This document shows, piece by piece, positions 7,984 through 16,351 of a stretch of DNA of 24,161 nt; position 1 is the first letter of the stretch, and every line of letters begins with the position of its first letter. Origin of the DNA: Micavibrio sp. UBA2705 (GTDB lineage Bacteria; Pseudomonadota; Alphaproteobacteria; Micavibrionales; Micavibrionaceae). The notes under the pieces are model-generated. The model saw nothing but the letters and a program-made list of their open reading frames with translations. It was not told the DNA's origin and did no database searches. The DNA lies in assembly GCA_002354205.1 (NCBI GenBank), contig DELD01000033.1:1-24161 (forward strand), given 5' to 3'. The translations under genes were made by a program, and so were the position numbers.

Positions 7984-8175
7984 CTACTGTTCCTGTACCG
8001 GCTGATCAGCAATCTCGCCTGTAGGATCGTTTTCGATAAGATCTGCAGCTTGCATGTATATTTCAGCGTTTTCTGTCATTTGTGGCGCGATAGCAGGGTT
8101 TTGTTCTGCAACGCTTTTGAAGAAGTTTGCGGCTTCTCTTAACAGATCACCAGCGATTTTTGCGTGTGTAGGCAT
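7984..8175 (-). CDS. Small helical protein, unknown function
   Basis: A 63-residue acidic protein, predicted mostly helical (residues 4-50, HAKIAGDLLREAANFFKSVA, then NAEIYMQAADLIE), with a polar Gln/Glu/Pro tail. There is no signal peptide or membrane segment. A ribosome site AAGGAA lies about 6 bases before the ATG. It sits in a proper gene context: 90 bases downstream of mfd on the same strand and ending at a terminator. This supports a real gene despite its length. It resembles short conserved helical proteins of Alphaproteobacteria, but I can assign no function. It may be expressed from the mfd transcript or from its own promoter in 8176-8265. Confidence 0.75.
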   Translation of the reverse strand: MPTHAKIAGDLLREAANFFKSVAEQNPAIAPQMTENAEIYMQAADLIENDPTGEIADQPVQEQ

Positions 8176-8265
8176 AATAATTCCTTAGCTTTTTTAAATT
8201 TCAGTCTTACATCATGACCTTAACATGCTGCATAAGCATTGAACACCCCTAGTTGATATTAATCC

Positions 8266-11200
8266 CTATTGTAGGGCGGAAAGTATCTCTTTGAGCAATA
8301 CACGCAGGCCTTGAATACGTTTATCAACATTCGGCCAGTTTTTGACGGCGCTGATTTTCTGATCAGGGCGCAGCTTCACCGCGCCTTTGCGCTGTTGTAG
8401 CCATGCAAATAATTTATCAACGCTAGGCGGCATATCATTGTGGAAACCAATGATTGCGCCTTTTGGCCCGGCATCAACGCGGTCAATATTGGCGGCTTTA
8501 CACATTAATTTAAGGCGCACAGTGTCCAGTAAATTATCAACTTCACTGGGCAGGTCACCAAAGCGGTCAATCAGCTCAGCGGCGAAGTTTTCAATATCAT
8601 CATCAGATTCAATATCGGCAAGGCGGCGATATAGGCTCATGCGCAGACCTAAATCCGCAACATAGTCTTCAGGGATAAGAACAGCTGCGCCCATATTAAT
8701 ATTGGGCACCCATTTGGCATCATCTGCTTGGTCAATGTCATTTATATCAACTCCTGCGCGCGCCGCGGCAACGGCTTCTTCAAGCATTTGTTGGTATAGT
8801 TCAACGCCAATTTCACGAATATGACCTGATTGCTGATCGCCGAGTAAATTACCCGCACCGCGAATATCCAAATCATGGCTAGCAAGCTGAAACCCTGCGC
8901 CAAGGCTGTCTAATGTTTCGAGAACTTCTAAACGCTTTTGCGCATGGTCGGTCAGTTTTTGACCTACAGGGTAGGTGAGGTAACAATATGCACGTAATTT
9001 TGAACGACCAATCCGTCCGCGAATTTGGTAAAGCTGCGAGAGGCCGAACATCTCCGCATGGTGGATTATCATGGTGTTGGCGCGGGGGATATCAATGCCG
9101 CTTTCAATAATATTTGTCGCCAGCAGCAAGTCATATTGCCCTTCATAAAAGGCTGTCATGCGGTCTTCTAAGTCTGTCGGTGGCATTTGCCCATGGGCGC
9201 TGATAACGCGAATTTCAGGGACAAGATCGCGCAGCATGTCTTCAATCTCTTGCAGATGTTTTAAGCGCGGAACAACATAAAAACTCTGCCCGCCGCGATA
9301 ATGTTCACGCAGTAGCGCTTCGCGTATCACCATCGGGTCGGTTGGCAGCACAAAGCTGCGCGTTGCAAGGCGATCAACAGGCGGTGTGGCAATAATGCTC
9401 ATCTGTTTTACGCCAGTGAGTGACATTTGCAATGTGCGCGGTATTGGCGTTGCCGTAAGGGTCAGGACATGCACATTATCCTTAATTTCTTTGAGGCGTT
9501 CTTTTTGCTTTACGCCGAAACGCTGTTCTTCATCAACCACTAATAGGCCTAGGTTATTAAACTTTATCGACTTGGCGAAGAGCGCATGTGTGCCAATCAC
9601 AATGTTAACGCTGCCATCGGCAATGTTTTCTTTAATGGCTTTTGCGCGCTTGCCGGTCACAAGACGTGATAATTGGTCAATGCGAATATTCGTGCCATGA
9701 AAACGTTTCATGAAGTTTTGGTAATGCTGGCGCACCAATAATGTTGTCGGCGCAACAATGGCAACCTGTACACCGCTCATCGCCGCGACATAGGCCGCGC
9801 GTAGCGCAATTTCCGTTTTGCCAAAACCAACATCGCCGCAAATTAGACGATCCATTGGACGCTCCATCGCGAGGTCTTCGACAACACTGTTGATCGCGCT
9901 AAGCTGATCATCGGTTTCGTGATAGGGGAAAGTGGCAGCAAATTCGTTGTAAACTTCGGCGCTGACCTCTAGCTTATCTGCTTTTTTCAGCTCGCGCGCC
10001 GCGGCTGTTTTTAGCAAGTGGTCGGCAATTTCCATGAGGTTGCGTTTAGCTTTTGCTTTACGCGCTTGCCAGCCTGCGCCGCCTAGTTTATCAAGCTGCA
10101 CTGCGCCTTCTTCGCTGCCGAAGCGCGAAAGCAATTCGATGTTTTCAACGGGCAGGAATAATTTGTCGTCATTGGCATAAATAAGTTTGAGACAATCATG
10201 CTTCGCCCCACCAATATCAAGCGTTTCAAGGCTAACAAAGCGCCCGATGCCATGATCGACATGAACAACCAAATCACCGACATTTAGTGATGAAATCTCC
10301 GTAATGAAATTATCAGCCTTACGCTTGCGTGCCGAGGATTTACGCGTCAGGCGATCGCCTAAAATATCGCGCTCCGTACAAATGGCAAGGTCAGGCGCAA
10401 CAAATCCATGTTCAAGCGGCAAGATAATAAGACCAATCGCACCTTGGGCGAGTTTTTTAACGGCTTTTATATCATCGCATTTCACCATATTGGTGAAATT
10501 GGCAGCTTCCATCATCGTGTGGATACGCTCTCGCGCGCCTTTAGAGTAACCAGCAATTAAAATCGGGCCGTTAACATCTGCGCGTATTTCTTTTATATGA
10601 GTGGCAAGTGCGCCGAATATGTCTGCATCTGGCTTGGCGCGGATATCGGCGAAATTGCGCCCGCTGCGTGCGCCGCTTTTATCAACGTCGCTTGGGTCAC
10701 CAAACGGGTTTAATTCAAACGGTTCGTGTGCCGCGACGATGCGCGCGCGCTCGTCACTTTCAATATATAGGCTGGCGGTCGGCAGTGGGTGGTATGCTTC
10801 GCCGACACTGGCGGTGGCTTTTGATTTTTTATCCTGTGATGCTTTTAACAATGTTCGGCGCGTTTGGTAAAAATCATCAATTTGCGCGATGCGGTCATTC
10901 CAAACAACCGGCGCGTCGTGGTCAAAGCTGATCATGCTATTGGGCGCGTAATCAAAAACGGTATCCATTTGGCCTTGATAGAAAAGTGGCAGCCAATGAT
11001 CGCAGCCATTCATTTTACGGCCTTCAGATATCGCCTGATAGATCGGATCTTTTGTGCCGATCATACCAAAAGCCTCGCGGAAACCTTGGCGAAAATTCTC
11101 GATGCTGTCCTGGTTTAAGAAAAACTCGCTCGCGGGCAAAAGCGCTATGCTTTTTATTGTTTTGATACTGCGCTGTGATGCGCTGTCAAAAATTTTGATC

Positions 11201-11817
11201 GATTCCACATCATCGCCAAATAAATCAATGCGGATTGGGTTTTTATGCCCAGAAGGGAACAAATCTATAATACCGCCGCGTACGGCAAATTCGCCAGCTT
11301 CGCGCACGGTGTCAGTGCGGCTATAACCGTTTTGTGTTAAATAAGTTTGTAATTCTTCAACGTCAATGCTGTCATTTTTCTGAATAAAGAACTGCGCATC
11401 ATCAAGTGCATGGCGCGGCGTAACGCGCTGTGATATTGCGCCGATTGTTGTGAGTAATATCCGCGGCGCGCGCTTGGTCTCTTTTTGCCAGTTAAGCAAT
11501 GTGCACAAGGCGGTGACGCGCTCGGCAATAATGTCAGGGCGCGGTGATACACGGTCATAGGGCAGACAGTCCCATGCAGGAAGGTGCAATATTTCAACGT
11601 CAGGGGCAAAAAAGGTGAACAAGTCTTCCAATGTGGCAAGGCGTTGGTCGTCTGTGCAGGCATGAATTAAAATACGGTCTTGCGGCATTAATGCACGCGC
11701 TTTATCGGCCAAAAGGCGCACATCTTCGCCTTGCGGGGCATGATAGAGCTGTGGAATGACCCAAGGGTTTTGGTCATTTCTCTGGTGGTGATTTTGCTGC
11801 GCCATGTTCTGTGTCAT
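8266..11817 (-). CDS. mfd: Transcription-repair coupling factor Mfd
   Basis: A DNA translocase that removes stalled RNA polymerase at lesions and recruits UvrA for nucleotide excision repair. The 1183 residues compare with about 1150 in E. coli. Domains in order are the UvrB-homology region (about 25-350, including LHLPAWDCLPYDRVSP), a divergent D3 region, the RNA-polymerase-interacting domain (about 515-580, VGDLVVHVDHGIGRF), the two RecG-like translocase lobes, and a C-terminal TRCF domain. The Walker A GDVGFGKTEIA, the DEEQ box in LLVVDEEQRFGVKQ and the TATPIPRTLQMS motif are all present. Motif VI is in the QIRGRIGRS segment, followed by YCYLTYP. I see no frameshift. The ATG at 11817 lacks a clear ribosome site. 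An ATG at residue 5 is an alternative. Shadow reading frames inside it are not genes. Confidence 0.98.
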   Translation of the reverse strand: MTQNMAQQNHHQRNDQNPWVIPQLYHAPQGEDVRLLADKARALMPQDRILIHACTDDQRLATLEDLFTFFAPDVEILHLPAWDCLPYDRVSPRPDIIAERVTALCTLLNWQKETKRAPRILLTTIGAISQRVTPRHALDDAQFFIQKNDSIDVEELQTYLTQNGYSRTDTVREAGEFAVRGGIIDLFPSGHKNPIRIDLFGDDVESIKIFDSASQRSIKTIKSIALLPASEFFLNQDSIENFRQGFREAFGMIGTKDPIYQAISEGRKMNGCDHWLPLFYQGQMDTVFDYAPNSMISFDHDAPVVWNDRIAQIDDFYQTRRTLLKASQDKKSKATASVGEAYHPLPTASLYIESDERARIVAAHEPFELNPFGDPSDVDKSGARSGRNFADIRAKPDADIFGALATHIKEIRADVNGPILIAGYSKGARERIHTMMEAANFTNMVKCDDIKAVKKLAQGAIGLIILPLEHGFVAPDLAICTERDILGDRLTRKSSARKRKADNFITEISSLNVGDLVVHVDHGIGRFVSLETLDIGGAKHDCLKLIYANDDKLFLPVENIELLSRFGSEEGAVQLDKLGGAGWQARKAKAKRNLMEIADHLLKTAAARELKKADKLEVSAEVYNEFAATFPYHETDDQLSAINSVVEDLAMERPMDRLICGDVGFGKTEIALRAAYVAAMSGVQVAIVAPTTLLVRQHYQNFMKRFHGTNIRIDQLSRLVTGKRAKAIKENIADGSVNIVIGTHALFAKSIKFNNLGLLVVDEEQRFGVKQKERLKEIKDNVHVLTLTATPIPRTLQMSLTGVKQMSIIATPPVDRLATRSFVLPTDPMVIREALLREHYRGGQSFYVVPRLKHLQEIEDMLRDLVPEIRVISAHGQMPPTDLEDRMTAFYEGQYDLLLATNIIESGIDIPRANTMIIHHAEMFGLSQLYQIRGRIGRSKLRAYCYLTYPVGQKLTDHAQKRLEVLETLDSLGAGFQLASHDLDIRGAGNLLGDQQSGHIREIGVELYQQMLEEAVAAARAGVDINDIDQADDAKWVPNINMGAAVLIPEDYVADLGLRMSLYRRLADIESDDDIENFAAELIDRFGDLPSEVDNLLDTVRLKLMCKAANIDRVDAGPKGAIIGFHNDMPPSVDKLFAWLQQRKGAVKLRPDQKISAVKNWPNVDKRIQGLRVLLKEILSALQ

Positions 11818-11861
11818 GGTGTTTTATATAGTCGTGCTGGGGGCAATAATAAAGCTTTTTA

Positions 11862-11888
11862 TTGCAATTTTTGCTGATTTTCTATAAT
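11862..11888 (+). promoter_or_regulatory. Likely promoter of the metallophosphoesterase gene
   Basis: A perfect -10 box TATAAT lies at 11883-11888, 30 bases before the start codon. Candidate -35 boxes are TTGCAA (11862-11867, 15-base spacer) or TTATTG two to three bases earlier (18-base spacer). It lies in the 100-base divergent spacer with mfd. Confidence 0.5.
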
Positions 11889-11917
11889 CTGAACCGCGTA
11901 ATAATGGAGAGTATATA

Positions 11918-12838
11918 ATGCCTTACGACATAATTGGTGATGTGCACGGCTTTGCAGCCCCGTTAGAAAAGCTTTTAGCGAAACTTGGCTACGTTGAGAT
12001 AAATGGTACTTATGCGCATCCGCAGGGGAATAAAGCCTGTTTTATGGGCGATCTTATTGACCGTGGGCCTGATCAGCGCCGTGTGATTGAAATTGTCCGC
12101 AATATGATGGATGCAGATAATGCGCTCTGCATCATGGGCAATCATGAGTTTAACGCGGTTTGTTATGCGACGCAAAAAGCTGATAATGCTTATGTGCGTC
12201 CGCATTCTGATAAAAACTTTAAACAGCATGAAGCGTTTTTGAAAGATTATCCATTAGGTTCGCCTGCACATGCTGAAATTATTGACTGGTTCAAAACCTT
12301 ACCTGTTTTCCTTGATTTAGAAGGCTTTGCCGCTATACATGCCTGCTGGGATGAGCCGCATCTTCAAATGTTAAAGCCATCTTTAAATGCTGAAAACTGT
12401 TTAACGGATGCAGCCTATCTGGCTTATGCTGATCAAACATCAGATACATATCAAGCCGTAGAATGTCTTCTGAAAGGCCCAGAACTTGATTTGCCTAATG
12501 GCGTTAGCTATACAGCCGCTGACGGGTCAGAGCGCAGCGTGGCGCGCGTGAAGTGGTGGGCAGACCCTGATAAGGATGTCAATAAGCGTCTGTTTATCCG
12601 CGCGAAGGATTTGGATGCGTCAACGAAAGATGCGATTAATCAGCTTTCAATCAAAGACACGTTCAACGCCCACGCGCAGGATAAGCCTGTGTTCATCGGT
12701 CATTACTGGATGTCAGGCACGCCAAAATTGCTGTCAGATAAGCTGGCTTGCCTCGATTACAGCGCTGTGCATAGCGGCGTGCAGGTTGGATACCGCTTCC
12801 GCGGTGAAGCGACGCTAAAGCCTGAAAATTTTATTTAA
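11918..12838 (+). CDS. PPP-family metallophosphoesterase (Ap4A-hydrolase/PrpE-like)
   Basis: A 306-residue calcineurin-like phosphoesterase of the PPP group with the three dimetal-binding blocks in order: GDVHG (residues 7-11), GDLIDRG (about 45-51) and GNHEF (about 75-79). Later histidines occur in FAAIHACWD and FIGHYWMSG. The GDVHG/GDLIDRGP spacing is that of bacterial serine/threonine phosphatase-like and diadenosine tetraphosphatase (PrpE/ApaH-like) enzymes. The substrate, dinucleotide polyphosphate or phosphoprotein, cannot be decided from sequence. No signal peptide is present, so it is cytosolic. GGAGA at 11906-11910 sits 7 bases before the ATG and supports this start. It ends 21 bases from the convergent kinase gene with no obvious terminator between them. 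Confidence 0.88.
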   Translation: MPYDIIGDVHGFAAPLEKLLAKLGYVEINGTYAHPQGNKACFMGDLIDRGPDQRRVIEIVRNMMDADNALCIMGNHEFNAVCYATQKADNAYVRPHSDKNFKQHEAFLKDYPLGSPAHAEIIDWFKTLPVFLDLEGFAAIHACWDEPHLQMLKPSLNAENCLTDAAYLAYADQTSDTYQAVECLLKGPELDLPNGVSYTAADGSERSVARVKWWADPDKDVNKRLFIRAKDLDASTKDAINQLSIKDTFNAHAQDKPVFIGHYWMSGTPKLLSDKLACLDYSAVHSGVQVGYRFRGEATLKPENFI

Positions 12839-12859
12839 ATTATAAGTGTAGGATAAGCC

Positions 12860-15301
12860 CTAAGCGAGGTAAGCGGAAAAAGCTTTGCAGCTTTCTTCTG
12901 CAAGCTCTTGCAGTGCGGCAATCTGTGCGCGTAACTTCTCAGGCTCTTGCTTCAAATCATCAGGCATATCCATGATTTCACGGCAAGATACAGAGAACTT
13001 AGTCATGCCTAAGTTGCCAGCTGTGGAAGACATGGCATGAGTCTCTTTTTGTATGGTCGAGAGTTCAAATTTATTGTGTTTAATGTCTTTAAAGCGCTGC
13101 GCAATATCGGTTTCAAAAACTTCAAAAACGCTAATGATTTTTTCTTTACCCATGAAGTCCATGAATTGCGTAATCATATCTTCATCTATAAGGGGGCTGT
13201 TTTCAACGGTTTTTCCGGCTAAAGTATTTGTAACAAAAGGGTCGTCATAATCCTCATCATCGCTGTCATCGTTGTCGAGGTGATCTGAGCTTGTATCCAT
13301 ATACGGGTTATCACCGCTTATTGAGCTTTCAATAATATGTGAGAAAGAGTCTTCGTCATCGTTCAAAAGCGCATCAAAGGAATCTATGCCGCTGGGTTTC
13401 GCCCACTGGCCTGCTTTTTTAATCAGTATCTCAGCATTAATTGGTTTTGAGACATAATCATCCATGCCAGCTTTGAGGCAGTCTTTAATTTCTGCGCCAA
13501 GGACATGAGCGGTCAGCGCGACAATCGGTAAATCCTCATGGCTCATTTTCAATTCCTTGCGAATATGCTTTGTCGCCTCGATGCCGTCCATTTTAGGCAT
13601 ACGAATATCCATGAACACCAGATGGAAAGGGCCATTTTTCTTAACGGCTTCTATGGCTTCAAGGCCGTTACTTACAACATGGACTTGGAAACCATTCTGC
13701 ATCAACATCGATGCGGCAAGTTCTTGGTTCATTTCAATGTCTTCAACCAATAGGACGAAACGGTTATCTCCGATAATGACCTCGGCTTCGCCATCTTCTT
13801 TATTATCCTGATCGCCATATATGTGACCGACAGTGATGGGTTTATCGGTGCTTGTTGATGGCTTTGCGTCAATTTCATTCTGTGTGGGGATAATGTAGGG
13901 GAGGCGAATGTTAAACGTCGTCCCTTTACCGATATAGCTTTCAAGGCTGATCGTGCCGCCCATTAATTTCACAAGCTTTTTCACAATAGCAAGGCCAAGG
14001 CCGCTGCCGCCAAATTTTCCTGACGTGGACGCGCTTTCTTGTTCAAATGCGGAAAATATAGATTGCTGCTTTTCTAAGGGAATCCCTATGCCGCTATCTT
14101 TGACAAAAATATTCAAAAGGCCATCTGCGTCATCAATGCGTTTTATTGTTTTGTTCAGCAGTGTTTTTTCCTTGGGCGAGGGTGAAAGCGCAGAGGCGCT
14201 GTCTTTGCTGCTTTTTTCCGCGCCGACAATAAGTTCTATCTTACCGTTTTCTGTAAACTTTGCAGCATTGGCGAGCAGATTATAGAGAACCTGCCGTATA
14301 CGGTGCGTATCACCGTATATATATTGCGGCACATCGGGGGCTATACTGAGGGACATTTTATTGTTATTGGCATTGCCTTCGGCTTCAAGCAAATCCATTG
14401 TCGCGCGAATGTTTGAAATAAGATCTATCGGTGTGTTAGATAGCGAAAACTTGCCCGAATCGATGCGGGAGAAATCAAGGATATCATCCAGTAGGCGCAT
14501 CATCGTTGTGCCTGCCGTTTTAATCTGCGTTAAACAGTGGTTTTGATAATCATCTAAATCTGTCTGGCCTAAAATTTCAGTAAAACCCAATACCCCATTC
14601 ATCGGCGTTCTTATCTCGTGGCTCATCATAGCGAGAAACTCTGTCTTCGCTGAACGTATGCGGTTTGCTTTAATGTGTATGCGCCCTAATTCATCTTCTA
14701 AATAAAGGTTCTTATATGCTGTGAGCAGTAACACGCCAAGGATAAGCGTTGAAAGAAAACTTTGTGTTACATAGGCAGGGATAAGCACAGTAAGTAGCGC
14801 GTGCAAATAAGCCATGTCAAAAAACGGCGTGCTAATCAGAGGAATAAGCGCGGCAAGAATAGCTGAAATGATCAGGATATGTTTGATGTTTATAGAGCTG
14901 CGGATGCGCTGCGTTATGATGTACTGGCACAGTACCCCAATGCCGGCAGAAAGCACGATAACTAAAATGCCAAGCTCCACATGACCGCCCATAAAGAAGC
15001 GTATAGTGGCGGCGGGAATAATTGCGATGGCGGCGGCAATCGGGCCAAAAAAGAACCCAGTCATAGTCAGTATTGTAACGCGGCAATCAATAATAATGCC
15101 GGGCATAATTTCGATGCTGAACAGGATGGATAATGCGGCAGCCATGCCGAAGATTAGGCCGATCACCATTTTTTGTTTATTGGTGTCAGTCAGCTTAATG
15201 AAATTTGGTGATAGCGTTAGAATGGTAAAAAGGCCTGCAAACATGCCGAAATTAATGAACAATGCGTGAAATAATGAGTGAAAATTAAACGGCAAATCCA
15301 T
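12860..15301 (-). CDS. Hybrid sensor histidine kinase with LytS-type membrane sensor, receiver and Hpt domains
   Basis: An 813-residue phosphorelay protein. Residues about 10-200 hold five to six membrane segments. They contain the 5TM-5TMR_LYT signature: DCRVTILTMTGFFFGP, then an internal R101 followed by FFMGG. The HisKA domain has MSHEIRTPMNG with phosphoacceptor H228. The HATPase domain has N-box LLANAAKF (342-349), G1 DSGIGIP (402-408) and G2 GGSGLGLAIV (431-440). A Ser/Lys-rich insert lies at about 362-392. The receiver domain (about 515-635) has D565 in FMDIRMP, and T597 and K619 in ALTAH and SKP. A very acidic linker (about 645-690) leads to a C-terminal Hpt domain with H755 in THAMSSTAGNLG. 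There the usual Lys three residues after His is Ser. AGGAT lies 8 bases before the ATG. No separate response regulator gene is adjacent, so the output partner is unknown. Confidence 0.93.
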   Translation of the reverse strand: MDLPFNFHSLFHALFINFGMFAGLFTILTLSPNFIKLTDTNKQKMVIGLIFGMAAALSILFSIEIMPGIIIDCRVTILTMTGFFFGPIAAAIAIIPAATIRFFMGGHVELGILVIVLSAGIGVLCQYIITQRIRSSINIKHILIISAILAALIPLISTPFFDMAYLHALLTVLIPAYVTQSFLSTLILGVLLLTAYKNLYLEDELGRIHIKANRIRSAKTEFLAMMSHEIRTPMNGVLGFTEILGQTDLDDYQNHCLTQIKTAGTTMMRLLDDILDFSRIDSGKFSLSNTPIDLISNIRATMDLLEAEGNANNNKMSLSIAPDVPQYIYGDTHRIRQVLYNLLANAAKFTENGKIELIVGAEKSSKDSASALSPSPKEKTLLNKTIKRIDDADGLLNIFVKDSGIGIPLEKQQSIFSAFEQESASTSGKFGGSGLGLAIVKKLVKLMGGTISLESYIGKGTTFNIRLPYIIPTQNEIDAKPSTSTDKPITVGHIYGDQDNKEDGEAEVIIGDNRFVLLVEDIEMNQELAASMLMQNGFQVHVVSNGLEAIEAVKKNGPFHLVFMDIRMPKMDGIEATKHIRKELKMSHEDLPIVALTAHVLGAEIKDCLKAGMDDYVSKPINAEILIKKAGQWAKPSGIDSFDALLNDDEDSFSHIIESSISGDNPYMDTSSDHLDNDDSDDEDYDDPFVTNTLAGKTVENSPLIDEDMITQFMDFMGKEKIISVFEVFETDIAQRFKDIKHNKFELSTIQKETHAMSSTAGNLGMTKFSVSCREIMDMPDDLKQEPEKLRAQIAALQELAEESCKAFSAYLA

Positions 15302-15411
15302 TCAGGGTATCCTAAAATTTAAAAAAATAATTCAATAGTAACGCTTTAGCTAATATAGCATTATAGTATGCATGGCTTTGAAATGGAAGTATTTTTGAAA
15401 GGAACGAAACA

Positions 15412-16269
15412 ATGCTAAGTTACCGCCATGCTTTCCATGCAGGGAATCACGCTGATGTGTTAAAGCATATTGTGTGGATAGAGATTCTGCGTTATCTCGG
15501 CAAAAAGGATAAAGCGTTTTACATCCATGATACCCATGCTGGGGCGGGGGCTTATGTGATTGATTCTGACATGATGCAAAAAAAGCAGGAATATTTATCA
15601 GGCATCGCTGCGCTTTATGATTATGCGGGGCCGTGCGAAGAAATTAAGCGCTATGTTGAGCTTATTCGTCGTTTTAATGCGCCTGAAGCGCTGGGCACTT
15701 ACCCTGGTTCGCCATTAATAAGCAAAGCAATGCTACGTGAACAAGACCGTATGTGCGTGACTGATTTACATGGAACGGATATTCCGCTTTTAAAGCAAGC
15801 TTTGGGGCGAGATCGACGTATTAAAGTGAAGAAGATGGATGCATATGAGGGGCTGATCTCCATGCTACCGCCACATGAAAAACGGGGGGCGATATTAATT
15901 GATCCATCATATGAAATGAAAAATGAATATAGCTTGCTGCCGCAGAAGCTTGGTCACGCCTTAACGAAATTCCCCAATGGTGTGTTTGCTATTTGGTATC
16001 CTGTGTTGCGCAGGTCTGATACTGAAAACTATATCAAGCGTTTAGATGCGATTTTGCGTTCAAAAAATCAAGCAAACCCTATTGACGCATTACGCATAGA
16101 ATTTAACGTCGAAGGCGACCGTGAAGATGGTTTTGGTATGGTTGGCTCTGGCATGTATGTCATTAACCCACCTTATATTTTACAGCCCGTAATGGAGGGC
16201 GTGTTAACAGAATTAAACAAGCTGTTGACCCACGATAAGGGGCGTATTCTGCTACAGAGTAATAAATGA
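15412..16269 (+). CDS. rlmJ: 23S rRNA (adenine(2030)-N6)-methyltransferase
   Basis: Methylates A2030 of 23S rRNA with SAM. The 285 residues match the family (E. coli 280). The N-terminus MLSYRHAFHAGNHADVLKH is diagnostic of RlmJ. Further motifs are the SAM-site DTHAGAGAY (40-48), YPGSP (97-101) and the catalytic motif DPSYE at 164-168, whose Asp aligns with the catalytic Asp164 of E. coli RlmJ. The motif is usually DPPY/F, so the second Pro is Ser here. That is a mild change in a loop that shapes the adenine pocket. AAGGA (15399-15403) precedes the ATG by 8 bases. It is divergent from the kinase gene and 82 bases upstream of amn. Confidence 0.96.
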   Translation: MLSYRHAFHAGNHADVLKHIVWIEILRYLGKKDKAFYIHDTHAGAGAYVIDSDMMQKKQEYLSGIAALYDYAGPCEEIKRYVELIRRFNAPEALGTYPGSPLISKAMLREQDRMCVTDLHGTDIPLLKQALGRDRRIKVKKMDAYEGLISMLPPHEKRGAILIDPSYEMKNEYSLLPQKLGHALTKFPNGVFAIWYPVLRRSDTENYIKRLDAILRSKNQANPIDALRIEFNVEGDREDGFGMVGSGMYVINPPYILQPVMEGVLTELNKLLTHDKGRILLQSNK

Positions 16270-16351
16270 TTTATTATTTTAAGGTCTTCTGTGATATTAT
16301 TGATATTCAAAGACTTTATCCCCATAACAATAAGCAATATAAGAGGGCGCA

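Noticed and set aside
10608..10931. Open frame of 107 codons on the plus strand inside mfd
   Set aside because: It is antisense to a complete, well-conserved Mfd coding region, is basic and Arg/Cys-rich as shadow frames are, and has no supporting ribosome site.
13953..14285. Open frame of 110 codons antisense to the kinase ATPase domain
   Set aside because: It mirrors the conserved HATPase coding sequence; its Ser/Pro/Phe-rich composition is that of an antisense frame.
16283..16318. Imperfect inverted repeat AAGGTCTT / AAAGACTTT before amn
   Set aside because: It has a mismatch, a long unpaired centre and no T-run; it could be chance in AT-rich sequence.
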